NCBI GenBank assembly: GCA_944323825.1
Contig: CALUTY010000003.1
Coordinates: 124,001 to 188,000, forward strand
Direction of reading: 5' to 3'
DNA: 64,000 nt
From: an uncultured Bacteroidales bacterium
GTDB lineage: Bacteria; Bacteroidota; Bacteroidia; Bacteroidales; UBA932
Within the stretch, counting starts at the first letter, position 1. Every line of letters begins with the position of its first letter. Below the pieces are notes generated by a model that saw nothing but the letters and a program-made list of their open reading frames with translations, ran no database searches and was not told the origin of the DNA. This document shows, one piece after another, positions 25,959-35,227 of this stretch. The position numbers and the translations under genes were made by a program.

Positions 25959-26319
25959 CCGCCTTGCGGTCACTCATTATTGCATCCCTGTTCTCCAGCG
26001 CCCAGGCGAGGAGGGCGTTTATGTGTGGCAGAAGCGACCTTGCCCTTTCTGTCAGTGAATATTCCACGCGCGGAGGCACCTCCGGATAAATCTTGCGCAT
26101 CACATATCCGTCCTCTTCAAGGGTGCGGAGCGTCACCGTAAGCATCTTCTGCGATATGTCTGGTATTTCACGCTGCAGTTCCTTGAAACGCACTGCCCTG
26201 CCTCCGGACCTGTCGAGGGTGTAGATGACCAGCAGCGACCATTTGTCGCTGATTCTGGCAAGGATGTTCCTTATCGGGCAATCCGGGAAAAGCGCATCCT
26301 CTATTGTAGTCCTGTCCAT
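25903..26319 (-). CDS. HxlR family transcriptional regulator
   Basis: A 138-residue winged-helix regulator. The HxlR pattern is clear: CPIRNILARISDKWSLLVIYTL, RFKELQREIPDISQKMLTVTLRTLEEDGYVMR and PPRVEYSLTERARSLLP. Members often respond to aldehydes, redox state or toxic compounds. The ATG at 26319 (MDRTTIEDALFP) fits the family start. The tail after about residue 120 (ATANRLCGTGKQGDCGRR) looks foreign and overlaps the end of the esterase remnant, so the original stop was probably lost in the rearrangement. It lies 26 bases after the fimbrillin-like gene and may share its transcript. Confidence 0.88.
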   Translation of the reverse strand: MDRTTIEDALFPDCPIRNILARISDKWSLLVIYTLDRSGGRAVRFKELQREIPDISQKMLTVTLRTLEEDGYVMRKIYPEVPPRVEYSLTERARSLLPHINALLAWALENRDAIMSDRKAATANRLCGTGKQGDCGRR

Positions 26320-26345
26320 AATCAATGCCTGATGACGGAGGTGAC

Positions 26346-27233
26346 TCAGAAGGATATGCCTCCGTTGACAGTCCCCTGGGACTCCCATCCTATGATCTGC
26401 ACCCCGTCCATTCTGATCCCGTCCGAAGAAATCTCAAGCTGCACCGTCAGCATTTTTCCTCCTTCAAGCAGACTGAGCGCCTGACCGTCCCCGGTGGTGT
26501 CCGGAAGAGTGAACATCTTTTTCATACCCTGGAAAGAGACCTCTACAGTGACATCGTCTTTCTTCTGCGGAATCAGCATATATGACACGGAATTCCCCTT
26601 CTTTTCCATGTATCTTGCCGGATGGGCAGCAGAGCCTGATTCAACTTCGCCCTTGCGCAGATTCACCGTGCATGAGGACATCGCATTGACGGATGTGGCT
26701 ACCTGCGAAAGATCGGAATCGGAATAAGTGCCGTCAGACACATATTCTATGGCAAGCCTGTGGAAAGCATGGGAGAATTTCAGCTCCACCGCCGACGCCT
26801 GGTACGCCACCGGAACAGCCTTGGCAAGCAGGAGATCTGTCTCGCCGTCTGTCGGCATGTCAAAACGGAAACTGCCGTCTGAAACGGCATCCTGATCAGG
26901 ATAACATCCTGAAAAATACACCGTACCGGAATTGTCCGGAAGCTCCAGATCCGACCAGAAAAGTTCCGTTTCTCCCACCGTATAGATCTCGCTTATATCA
27001 TCAAAGCCCTCTCCTGAAACCGTCAGCCGGAACATGTCTCCGCTTACGAAATTTCCGGAGCCGTCCTCTCCAAGCTGTGGTGCTTTAACAATAGGGCCAA
27101 CGGCAGTCCTTATGTCGATTTTTCCCGTCACTTCATCGCTGCCGCCGTCCCCGCCGGGAAGGACGGATCTGTCGCATGAGACGGCCGCCGGCAGAATCGC
27201 CGCAGCATATAGAAAAAATTTATAACTCTTCAT
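26346..27233 (-). CDS. Fimbrillin family lipoprotein
   Basis: A 295-residue predicted lipoprotein. The ATG at 27233 begins MKSYKFFLYAAAILPAAVSC with the lipid-modified cysteine at residue 20. The mature part fits the fimbrillin/Mfa-like fold of Bacteroidales: a GKIDIRTAVG strand, GDMFRLTVSG, YFSGCYPDQD, the segment ELKFSHAFHRLAIEYV and a C-terminal ...VQIIGWESQGTVNGGISF strand. FimA-type proteins form fimbriae or anchor at the cell surface. Alternative ATGs at 27251, 27242 and 27239 exist. It lies 73 bases after the protease-like gene, whose N-terminal half has the same fold, so the two may assemble together. Confidence 0.8.
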   Translation of the reverse strand: MKSYKFFLYAAAILPAAVSCDRSVLPGGDGGSDEVTGKIDIRTAVGPIVKAPQLGEDGSGNFVSGDMFRLTVSGEGFDDISEIYTVGETELFWSDLELPDNSGTVYFSGCYPDQDAVSDGSFRFDMPTDGETDLLLAKAVPVAYQASAVELKFSHAFHRLAIEYVSDGTYSDSDLSQVATSVNAMSSCTVNLRKGEVESGSAAHPARYMEKKGNSVSYMLIPQKKDDVTVEVSFQGMKKMFTLPDTTGDGQALSLLEGGKMLTVQLEISSDGIRMDGVQIIGWESQGTVNGGISF

Positions 27234-27306
27234 AATCATCATAATATCCATGTCAAATAAAATGTCTGCAATCCTGCCGTGCACTGCCCGGCATCATTTT
27301 TCAGCT

Positions 27307-29178
27307 TCAGTCGTCCGTACGCACTTCCGGAAAGGCGTTCCGCCATACGTCACGCATAAGATCCATCGTAGTCACTCCGACTATCGCATACGATGTACCC
27401 TCCCCGATCAATATCTTGAATCCGCTGCCCTCATTGTAGGTGATCTTCTTGCGGATCAGGCGATGCCTCTGGAACGGAGTGCTGCTGCCTGTGACCTGAA
27501 AATTATAATAGTCGTTGTTGTCGACATAATATACGGCCGAGATATATCCTTCATCATCGAATTCGACACCATAGAGAGCCATGACATGCGTCAGCCCGTG
27601 TGAGCGTGTGAATCCGAGTCCGCGGTCATTCTCAAGGGCGTCTTTTATGAGCTCGTTGAACGTTTCCTTGCTGAAGCCCCCGAAAGAGTCGGCTATCTTC
27701 ATTCCCTTGAAAACCTCCGTAAAATAGCCTCCGAAGGCATCGTCGTCGAAAGTGTCTTTTAGACCCAATCCGGGAGTGTGGTTGATGAACCAGTTGATGC
27801 CGTCCCTCGCAGCCCCTCCGCGGTTACGGCTTGCCTCCCTGAAGAAATTGAATATCTCGCTTTTTTCAGTGCCGGAGAATTCAGATGAAGGGCGCGGATA
27901 TTTCGGGCACACGTCTCCATATTTACGGTCATACGCGGCAATATAGTCGCTGTTGATGTTCATCCACCAGTGGAGCATGCATGCCGAAGCGGCCGCCCAG
28001 CACATGTTGCTGTCATGATAGCCGGGACGGGAGTTGCTTTCGTCCGGATTGTCCTTGTCGCAGTCATACCAGCGGAAGCCCTCCTGCCAGTTCAGATAGG
28101 CTGTTTCAGGATCGCTGTCAAACTTGAACCATACTCCTGAAGGGAAGGTCCACGGATAAAATTTATCCGTATCTGTCAGCACTTTCACGGTCTCCTCATT
28201 GTAGTCAGGAGTTTCCGGCGTCTTGACTCCATATACCCAGCATATCTTCCCCGCATAGTCGGGATCAGGCGCCGGTTCCGGATCTTCCCCGGGGCCGACG
28301 CCGCCCTGATTCAGACTCAGGTTCAGCACCGTCTCCTTTCCGCTCTCCAGAAAATCCCTGCCTCCGATTTCCGACGGCGCCCTGAAGGTCGAGGTCTTGC
28401 CGCCCGCAGTTATTTCCACCCATCCGTCGGAATAAGGGTCCAGACTGCCCGGGAAAAGTATTGCGGAAAACTTGCCCTGACTCCCTTCCGCTTTTCTGGC
28501 ATCTATTCTCTCCTTTTCACCGGACGGATCATTCAGACTTCCGCTATAGATTGAAAGCGACCCCTCGGTCTCATTGAGGACCTTTACGGAAAGGTCTTCG
28601 GGCAATGTACCGTCAGAGCCCGTAATGTTTATGACAAGCCTGTGCATGGCATGCCTGAAAGGGAATTCTATCCTGTTGCCTGAAAGCGAGCCAGGATCAA
28701 TGTCGAGATGGCTCCACAGAAGATCCGATTCCATGTAGCCGTCTCCGCTCTGGTCGGTCTGCACCTTATGGCGGTGCACGTTTGACCCGATGCCTTCAGC
28801 CTCCGATACCGGATAATATGCGGAAAGCCTGGCCGTGCCGGATCCCAGGTCGCTCTTCTTCAGCGCCGGAGTCCATCTGCCGTTCTCAAGAGTGAGAATC
28901 ACGTGTCTGGAAGGGCTGCCGTATATATAGAGACCGACTTTGTCACCCTCCGCAAAATTACCGGCGCCGTCTTCATCCAGACCCGCCTTTACCGATGGAG
29001 ATTCCTGCGCATCGCCTGCAAAGCCGCTTTTGGTGAATGCCAGTTCAATGAATCCGTCATCCTGTACGGAAACAGGCTCCTCCGTCTTCATGCAGGCCGA
29101 CAGGAAAAGAAGAAAAGCGGCTGCTGCCGTGAACGCACGCATTGCGGAAGCCGCATTACCACACATAAACATTGTCAT
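27307..29178 (-). CDS. Fimbrillin-like lipoprotein with a C-terminal IdeS/Mac-like cysteine protease domain
   Basis: A 623-residue surface lipoprotein (lipobox FLSAC, Cys29). Residues about 40-295 form a fimbrillin-like domain (NFAEGDKVGLYIYG, ARLSAYYPVSE, IEFPFRHAMHRLVINIT). A Pro/Asp-rich linker follows, then a domain resembling streptococcal IdeS, the IgG-cleaving peptidase of family C66. The parallels are WVYGV near its start, WYDCDK (Lys375), the nucleophile in NMCWAAASACMLHWW (Cys393), GGYFTEVFKG, THVMALYGVEF (His531) and YYVDNND (Asp553/Asp556). All catalytic positions appear present. IgG or any other target is not shown. ATGs at 29178 and 29130-29142 are alternatives. Three lipoprotein/regulator genes follow each other here on one strand. 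Confidence 0.82.
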   Translation of the reverse strand: MTMFMCGNAASAMRAFTAAAAFLLFLSACMKTEEPVSVQDDGFIELAFTKSGFAGDAQESPSVKAGLDEDGAGNFAEGDKVGLYIYGSPSRHVILTLENGRWTPALKKSDLGSGTARLSAYYPVSEAEGIGSNVHRHKVQTDQSGDGYMESDLLWSHLDIDPGSLSGNRIEFPFRHAMHRLVINITGSDGTLPEDLSVKVLNETEGSLSIYSGSLNDPSGEKERIDARKAEGSQGKFSAILFPGSLDPYSDGWVEITAGGKTSTFRAPSEIGGRDFLESGKETVLNLSLNQGGVGPGEDPEPAPDPDYAGKICWVYGVKTPETPDYNEETVKVLTDTDKFYPWTFPSGVWFKFDSDPETAYLNWQEGFRWYDCDKDNPDESNSRPGYHDSNMCWAAASACMLHWWMNINSDYIAAYDRKYGDVCPKYPRPSSEFSGTEKSEIFNFFREASRNRGGAARDGINWFINHTPGLGLKDTFDDDAFGGYFTEVFKGMKIADSFGGFSKETFNELIKDALENDRGLGFTRSHGLTHVMALYGVEFDDEGYISAVYYVDNNDYYNFQVTGSSTPFQRHRLIRKKITYNEGSGFKILIGEGTSYAIVGVTTMDLMRDVWRNAFPEVRTDD

Positions 29179-29234
29179 ATAATTGGTCAAAAGTTTGCAA
29201 GTTTACAGATTTTCGCAGAAAAATGCAAAAATAA

Positions 29235-30599
29235 TCAACGCCGGGGGCTTTGGGCAGAGTCATGTCCGCCTTCTTGAACTCCCTGTTTGTCATAGTTAAT
29301 GTTGCCTAACAGCCATTCCCATGCGGGAATGACACCTACTCTTTTCCCTTCTATATTGAGCGAGTCCTTTTCATCATCGGTTATTATCAACAAGTTGTCG
29401 CATCCAGTGACGGAGGACGCCTCCAGCAGCCCCTTGATTTCACGTTCTCGGGTTTCATCATCGGCTATGCTCCATGACACCTGAATGAGCAGGACCACAT
29501 TTTCTTCTCTCCGAAGGACAAAATCACACTCGGCATTTCCTTGGAAATAAGAAATTTTATCGGACTGCAGCTTATGCCTGTTGAGGTGCATGAAAACCGT
29601 ATTTTCCAGGTTCTTGCCCTTGTCATTGCTTTGTGGCATAAGTACCGCGTTGCGCAAGCCGTTGTCTATGCAATAGAACTTGTCGAGAGATTTGCGTTCC
29701 TTCACCGGCGAACGGTCATATTTTGGAATCCGCATGAACAAGAAGATATTGCAGGCATAATCTGCCCAGAGATACAGATCATCCTTGCTCACTTTCAGTC
29801 CTTGGGACCTGATGTCATTATAAATGGCATTGATTGATGTCGGCTTGCTGAGGTTCGCCATAATGCGTTTTATAAAATAACGAATCACTCCGGTATTGGT
29901 TATCCTGTAATGTTCGGCAAGGTCACGCAATATCATCGTGTCAAAATATCCATGAAGCAGCTTCAATTGCTCTGACCGGGATGAGGTAAGCACGATTTCC
30001 GGAAATGCACTCTCCTGATTGTATGTTTCAAAAGCATTTTTCAGCCGCGCCTTGTCCTGCTCCATAAAACTGTCGGTCACAATCCCTTTGAAGCGACAGA
30101 ATTCATTGAATGAGAGCGGATAGGTTTCATATTCCAACGGATAGCCCCGCAAGGCAGAGCCAAGTTCCGACGACAGCATTGTCGCATTGCTCCCGCATAT
30201 ATAAATGTTCTTGCAATAAGACTTATATATGCGCAATACAAAATATTCCCAGTCTTTTATGAGCTGGATTTCATCAAAGAACATATAGACATCTTTTATA
30301 GGAATGTCCGGGAACATCTCCATATAGGCAATAATGACATCATCCAGTTCGTCTGACGACATATTGACAAGGCGTTCATCGTCAAATCCTATCCATAGGA
30401 TATTTTCTTTGGGGACTCCTTTACGCACAAGGTCGTCGATGGCAATTTCCATCATCGTGGATTTGCCACATCGCCTTACCCCAGGTACGGTAATTATCTT
30501 TTTCCTGTTGACGGGCAGCTTTACATCCCGTTCTATCACATTGAACGGAATTTCACTTTGCCGTATGGCTATCAGCGATTTGATAATGTCTTTCCTCAT
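29235..30599 (-). CDS. AAA_14/DUF4143 ATPase
   Basis: A 454-residue protein: N-terminal P-loop ATPase with Walker A PGVRRCGKST and Walker B VYMFFDEIQLIKDW, an arginine-containing sensor SNATMLSSEL, and a C-terminal DUF4143 nuclease-like part (NAECDFVLRREENVVLLIQVSW). It is of the same broad family as the gene at 20188-21534 but a different subgroup. Function is not established. The last 16 residues (VQEGGHDSAQSPRR) look like read-through into non-coding sequence. It is AT-richer than its surroundings, which suggests transfer. Confidence 0.86.
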   Translation of the reverse strand: MRKDIIKSLIAIRQSEIPFNVIERDVKLPVNRKKIITVPGVRRCGKSTMMEIAIDDLVRKGVPKENILWIGFDDERLVNMSSDELDDVIIAYMEMFPDIPIKDVYMFFDEIQLIKDWEYFVLRIYKSYCKNIYICGSNATMLSSELGSALRGYPLEYETYPLSFNEFCRFKGIVTDSFMEQDKARLKNAFETYNQESAFPEIVLTSSRSEQLKLLHGYFDTMILRDLAEHYRITNTGVIRYFIKRIMANLSKPTSINAIYNDIRSQGLKVSKDDLYLWADYACNIFLFMRIPKYDRSPVKERKSLDKFYCIDNGLRNAVLMPQSNDKGKNLENTVFMHLNRHKLQSDKISYFQGNAECDFVLRREENVVLLIQVSWSIADDETREREIKGLLEASSVTGCDNLLIITDDEKDSLNIEGKRVGVIPAWEWLLGNINYDKQGVQEGGHDSAQSPRR

Positions 30600-30691
30600 A
30601 CCATTCCCTATATTTCATGACAAATATACAGATTATTTCCTTTTAAAAAGGAAACTTTTCCGAAAAATATCATTTTTCAGAAGACAGTGAT

Positions 30692-32500
30692 TTATTTTGA
30701 GGAATCTATTGTGACGGAGCGGAGGGAGTTGTCGGAGAGGACGGATATGACGATGTCGCGGGCCATGTCCTTGAGTTCGGAGATGAATGCACCGGCCTCA
30801 TATGTCCCCTTCTCGATCATGCGGAGCTTGTGTTCCCACTGGCCGGTAAGTTCGGCGCTCTTCAGGAGGTCTTCCTTGATGACGCCTATAAGTTCGCGGC
30901 CTGTGGCGGTGGGATAGAGGCTCTTGCGTTCCTTGCGGATGTATCTTCTCTTGAAGAGGGTCTCGATGATGGCCGCACGGGTGGACGGACGGCCTATACC
31001 GTTTTCCTTCAGGGCGTCACGCAGCTCCTCATTGTCCACTGTCTTTCCGGCGGTTTCCATCGCCCTCAGGAGGGTGGCCTCTGTATATGGCTTCGGGGCG
31101 GTGGTCCAGGTCTCCTTGAGCACAGGCTCATGAGGGCCGCTCTCCCCAACCTTGAACGGAGGAAGCACCTTCTCTTCGTCTTTCTTTGCATCCGACGCAT
31201 CATCGTCGGTCTCTGTCTGCGCAAATACCTCCCTCCATCCCGGTTTGAGTATCTGCTTGCCAGTCGCCTTGAACTCCACATCGCCGGCCTTTCCGTTCAC
31301 TGTGGTCACGGCTACCTGGCAGTCAGGATAGAAGGCGGCAATGAAGCGTCTGGCGACCAGGTCATAGACACGGCTTTCCCTCTCGTCCATATTGGTTGCA
31401 GGGACGCCCGTCGGGATGATGGCATGGTGGTCAGTGACCTTGGAGTTGTCGAATACCTTCTTGCTCTTCGGGAGTTTTGCGCCTTTGAGCGGAGCGGTCA
31501 GATGCTCATATCCCCGCAGCCCTGCGAGAGTCTGCGGAACCTTGGGATAGATGTCATCGCTCAGGAAAGTGGTGTCCACACGGGGATAGGTGGTGAGCTT
31601 CTTTTCGTATAGGGACTGGATGAGTTTCAATGTTTCGTCTGCCGTGTATCCGAATTTCCTGTTGCACTCCACCTGCAGCGAAGTGAGGTCAAAAAGCCTC
31701 GGGGCAAATTCCTTCCCCTTCTTCTCCGTGACTCCGGTCACAATGAACTCCTCCTCCCTGACCTTCTCCAGGAAAGCCTCCCCGTCTTCCTTTGCCGTGA
31801 ATTTTCCCTTCACGGAAGAAAACATGACATCACGGTATTTCGTCTTCAGCTCCCAGTAAGGCTCAGGCCTGAAATTCTCGATTTCCTCCTGCCTCCTGAC
31901 AATGAGTGCAAGAGTCGGGGTCTGCACACGGCCGATGGAAAGCACCTGCCTGTTCTGTCCGAAACGGAGGGTATATAGCCTCGTGGCATTCATTCCGAGA
32001 ATCCAGTCGCCTATTGCGCGGGAAAGCCCGGCCTCGTAGAGCCTGTCATATTCATGCTGGTCCTTCAGATTGTTGAAGCCCTCCCTGATGGCCTCCTCGG
32101 TAAGGGACGACACCCAGAGCCTGTAGACAGGGCATTTCGCCCGCGCCTTCTGCATCACCCACCTCTGGATCAGCTCTCCCTCCTGCCCGGCATCGCCGCA
32201 GTTGATGATGGCCTCCGCGTTCTGCATGAGCTTCTCTATGACAGAGAACTGCTGCCTGTATGTGTCATTGTCTATCAGCTTGATTCCAAATCTCGGAGGG
32301 ATCATCGGAAGGGACGAGAGCGCCCAGTGCTTCCATTGCGGGGTGTAGTCGTCCGGCTCCTTGAGCATGCACAGATGCCCGAAGGTCCAGGTCACCTGAT
32401 ACCCGTTACCCTCAAGATACCCGTTCATTCTCGTCCTTGCGCCGAGCACATCGGCTATCTCCCGCGCCACGCTCGGCTTTTCCGCAATGCAAACCTTCAT
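30692..32500 (-). CDS. topB: DNA topoisomerase III
   Basis: A type IA topoisomerase that decatenates and relaxes DNA by single-strand passage. The N-terminal Toprim domain begins MKVCIAEKPSVAREIADVLG and holds the acidic metal triad (NCGDAGQEGELIQRWV). The catalytic tyrosine lies in KKLTTYPRVDTTFLS. The protein has 602 residues, against roughly 650-730 in most TopB; it stops soon after the core (VISVLSDNSLRSVTID) and lacks a C-terminal zinc or basic tail. It is a chromosomal-type gene, not obviously part of a conjugative element. Confidence 0.92.
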   Translation of the reverse strand: MKVCIAEKPSVAREIADVLGARTRMNGYLEGNGYQVTWTFGHLCMLKEPDDYTPQWKHWALSSLPMIPPRFGIKLIDNDTYRQQFSVIEKLMQNAEAIINCGDAGQEGELIQRWVMQKARAKCPVYRLWVSSLTEEAIREGFNNLKDQHEYDRLYEAGLSRAIGDWILGMNATRLYTLRFGQNRQVLSIGRVQTPTLALIVRRQEEIENFRPEPYWELKTKYRDVMFSSVKGKFTAKEDGEAFLEKVREEEFIVTGVTEKKGKEFAPRLFDLTSLQVECNRKFGYTADETLKLIQSLYEKKLTTYPRVDTTFLSDDIYPKVPQTLAGLRGYEHLTAPLKGAKLPKSKKVFDNSKVTDHHAIIPTGVPATNMDERESRVYDLVARRFIAAFYPDCQVAVTTVNGKAGDVEFKATGKQILKPGWREVFAQTETDDDASDAKKDEEKVLPPFKVGESGPHEPVLKETWTTAPKPYTEATLLRAMETAGKTVDNEELRDALKENGIGRPSTRAAIIETLFKRRYIRKERKSLYPTATGRELIGVIKEDLLKSAELTGQWEHKLRMIEKGTYEAGAFISELKDMARDIVISVLSDNSLRSVTIDSSK

Positions 32501-32552
32501 TGAAAACGCATTAAATTACCGTCCTCCCCGCCACGGATGACGGAAAGGACGG

Positions 32553-32560
32553 CAAATTTA
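32553..32560 (-). promoter_or_regulatory. -7 box of the topB promoter
   Basis: Reads TAAATTTG on the minus strand, 53 bases before the topB start. It lies between topB and the end of the sulfonation operon, so topB is probably transcribed on its own. Confidence 0.5.
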
Positions 32561-32611
32561 CATTTTTCCGGCCAATAAAAAAACCGGGAACAATGTAACG
32601 GGATGGCTTGC

Positions 32612-33718
32612 CTACCGTGCCAGACCGTAGTCCCACTGCTTCAGGGCATAGCCCCAATGCTCCTCGACGAGTCTGACGGTACGGTCCTGATAGCGGTATT
32701 TGTTTTTATTGTAGCTCTGTCCGGTGTACTTTTCCATTGACGGACGGGCTTCCTCAAAGCCCTGCAGGCCAAGGGAAGAATATATTTTTCCGGCCATTCC
32801 GACAGGGTCCGCCTCGAAATCCTCGAATTTCATTTCAAACAGATTCCCCTGCGGCACCAGCTTCTTGTCCGCCTCGTATTTGTCATACATCCAGGTATAT
32901 ATGTCAAGTATCGCCGACTCCATCTCCTCCTCGGAGAAATTCTGGAGCATCAGGGAGCGGATGGTCTTGTCATAGAACTTCCTCGTGGACTCAAAAACCG
33001 TATAAGGATTCCTTATAAGATAGATGAACTTTGCATCCGGGAAAATTTCAAGCAATTCCCTGACATGGGCCGTATGCGGCGGATTCTTGCTGAGGAACTG
33101 CGTGCCGCCGGTGTTCCAGAGGGCAATCTTCACAAGCTGTACATACTTCCTGCGGAACTCCTCCATCTGCTCCCGGGTCATTCCCTTGAACAACAGATAT
33201 TTTTCGGCATATTCCCTCTGATGCCTCGGGAAAAACCAGAAGTCATAGTATGAATACGGCAGCAGGTTGGTCATGGCAAACTCCTCCTCCTGAGGCAGAT
33301 CCGGGCCGAGAACTACATTGTCGGTCGGACGCTTGGACGGTATAAGCCAGTTCATCACCGTCTTGAAGAACGGCTGCCCCCAAAGCATCAGGTGCGGAAA
33401 GACGGTCTGATATGTGGTGACATAGCCGAAATGCCTGTCGCAGGAAAGCACATTGTGGGTGAATGTGGTCCCGCTCCTCCAATGCCCGAGGATGAACACC
33501 GGAGGGTTCTCCAGCGGCTTGTCGGCCAGCATCTTTTCATATCGTTTCTCCTGTATCGGGGCTGCGGCCGAAAGAAGGCGGCACACGGCCTTCGTGACAT
33601 GGTATTTCGTCCTGTAGCCGGGGTCTATCTCCCTGTCTCTTACAGTTTCCTTGAATGTCCTCCAGTCTGCTCCGACAAGGGTATTCGCCGGCAGCTTGTC
33701 AAAACTCAATATTCCCAT
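32612..33718 (-). CDS. PAPS-dependent sulfotransferase
   Basis: Transfers sulfonate from PAPS to an acceptor alcohol or amine. The 368-residue protein has the 5'-phosphosulfate loop FILGHWRSGTTFTHNVL (Gly-His-Trp-Arg-Ser-Gly-Thr-Thr, 78-85), a catalytic-region histidine among KNPPHTAHV, and the 3'-phosphate-binding FIYLIRNPYTVFESTRKFY. It has no signal peptide and acts in the cytosol. It is the last gene of a row encoding the complete PAPS supply. A sulfotransferase beside cysD/cysN/cysC-type genes in Bacteroides thetaiotaomicron was reported to sulfonate cholesterol and other steroids; whether this protein shares that substrate is inference from gene order and family. Confidence 0.9.
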   Translation of the reverse strand: MGILSFDKLPANTLVGADWRTFKETVRDREIDPGYRTKYHVTKAVCRLLSAAAPIQEKRYEKMLADKPLENPPVFILGHWRSGTTFTHNVLSCDRHFGYVTTYQTVFPHLMLWGQPFFKTVMNWLIPSKRPTDNVVLGPDLPQEEEFAMTNLLPYSYYDFWFFPRHQREYAEKYLLFKGMTREQMEEFRRKYVQLVKIALWNTGGTQFLSKNPPHTAHVRELLEIFPDAKFIYLIRNPYTVFESTRKFYDKTIRSLMLQNFSEEEMESAILDIYTWMYDKYEADKKLVPQGNLFEMKFEDFEADPVGMAGKIYSSLGLQGFEEARPSMEKYTGQSYNKNKYRYQDRTVRLVEEHWGYALKQWDYGLAR

Positions 33719-33756
33719 AGATAAATTTATTCACAGACAAATGGTGTTCATCCTTC

Positions 33757-35214
33757 TCATTTCTTGAGCCGCACGGCGATTCCCTGGCGGTCAAGGGCCT
33801 TCACGGTCTTCTCGATGGCCTCATAATGCTCAGGACCGATGCCGAGGGCAGGAAGGTCAAGCTCAGGAATTGCGGAAGAATTGTCCAGGCTGCCGGAAGC
33901 CGCCCTGTCGATGATCATCCCGACTGCGCTGGTGTTGTCCGACACCGGATCTATCAGGATGAATGAGCCGCAGGCCTTGTTCTTCCCGTAAGAGTCAAAG
34001 AAAAGCGGCTTGGCTGCGGTAATCACCACGCGGGCTATCTGGTTGAGCTGCATCGGCTCGTCTTCCTTCTTCAGGCGGCCGTTCTCCACGGAAAGGTGCT
34101 CCATTGTATTGACATCCACCTTGTACTTTATGCAGTCCACATGGGCACGGGAAGTGTTGGTGGTATGCTTGATGAAAAATGCCTTGTTCATGTCCATCGG
34201 CTCCTCATCCATCCACACGAGCATCGCCTCGAAGTTGCGGTCCTCGAACGGAAGGTTGTCCGGATGCACGAGCATCTCCCCGCGGGACACATCTATCTCA
34301 TCCTCAAGGGTAAGGGTGACAGACTGCGGAGGGAAGGCATAATCCAGGTCCCCGTCGTATGTGACTATCCTCGCCACACGGGACTTCTTCCCGGAAGGCA
34401 GGGCCATCACCTCATCCCCCTTACGCACGACACCCGAGGCCACTTTCCCGCTGAATCCTCGGAAATTCTGGTCCGGACGCAGGACATACTGGACAGGAAA
34501 ACGGAAGTCATCGAAATTATGGTCATTGCCTATGTGGACGGTTTCGAGGATCTCCAGAAGTGACGGGCCGTCATACCACGGGGTGCGGTCGGACTTCTTC
34601 ACCACATTGTCCCCGTCAAGGGCGGAAAGCGGAATGCAGCGCACATCCGGTATTCCGAGCGGCTTCACGAAGTCCATATATTGAGAAACAATCTCCCCGA
34701 ATCTCTCCCGAGAGAAGCCCACAAGATCCATCTTGTTCACCGCCAGCACTATATGCTTTATGCCGAGGAGCGACACAAGGAAAGTGTGCCTTCTCGTCTG
34801 TGTGATGACCCCGGCCCTGGCATCCACAAGAATCACGGCAAGATTGGCAGTAGAGCCGCCTGTTATCATGTTTCTCGTGTACTGTTCATGCCCCGGGGTG
34901 TCGGCTATGATGAATTTCCTCCTGTTGGTGGAAAAATACCTGTAGGCCACATCTATCGTTATGCCCTGCTCCCTTTCAGCCTTCAGACCGTCCAGCAGGA
35001 GGGCATAGTCTATGTGGTCCCCGGCATTGCCCATACGCTTGCTGTCCCTTTCAAGGGCATCCAGCTGGTCCTCATAGAGTTTCTTGCTGTCGAAGAGCAG
35101 CCGGCCTATAAGGGTGGATTTTCCGTCGTCCACGGACCCTGCAGTCAGGAAACGCAGAAGATCCTTCTTCTCGTCATTGTCGAGATATTCCTTTATGTTT
35201 ATCTTTTCTGCCAT
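33757..35214 (-). CDS. cysN: Sulfate adenylyltransferase subunit 1 (GTPase)
   Basis: The GTPase subunit of ATP sulfurylase, which drives APS formation from ATP and sulfate. The EF-Tu-like G domain has G1 [12 protein letters not shown] (26-37), G3 [12 protein letters not shown] and G4 NKMDLV, followed by two beta-barrel domains. The length of 485 residues fits a stand-alone CysN; there is no fused APS kinase, which is instead encoded by the separate cysC gene. cysD ends 13 bases upstream and the sulfotransferase begins 38 bases downstream. Confidence 0.96.
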   Translation of the reverse strand: MAEKINIKEYLDNDEKKDLLRFLTAGSVDDGKSTLIGRLLFDSKKLYEDQLDALERDSKRMGNAGDHIDYALLLDGLKAEREQGITIDVAYRYFSTNRRKFIIADTPGHEQYTRNMITGGSTANLAVILVDARAGVITQTRRHTFLVSLLGIKHIVLAVNKMDLVGFSRERFGEIVSQYMDFVKPLGIPDVRCIPLSALDGDNVVKKSDRTPWYDGPSLLEILETVHIGNDHNFDDFRFPVQYVLRPDQNFRGFSGKVASGVVRKGDEVMALPSGKKSRVARIVTYDGDLDYAFPPQSVTLTLEDEIDVSRGEMLVHPDNLPFEDRNFEAMLVWMDEEPMDMNKAFFIKHTTNTSRAHVDCIKYKVDVNTMEHLSVENGRLKKEDEPMQLNQIARVVITAAKPLFFDSYGKNKACGSFILIDPVSDNTSAVGMIIDRAASGSLDNSSAIPELDLPALGIGPEHYEAIEKTVKALDRQGIAVRLKK

Positions 35215-35227
35215 AACTTGTCCTTTT

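Noticed and set aside
27307..29178. C10/SpeB-type peptidase for the cysteine protease domain
   Set aside because: The order CWAA...LHWW then HVMALYG and YVDNND fits IdeS better than the streptopain pattern.
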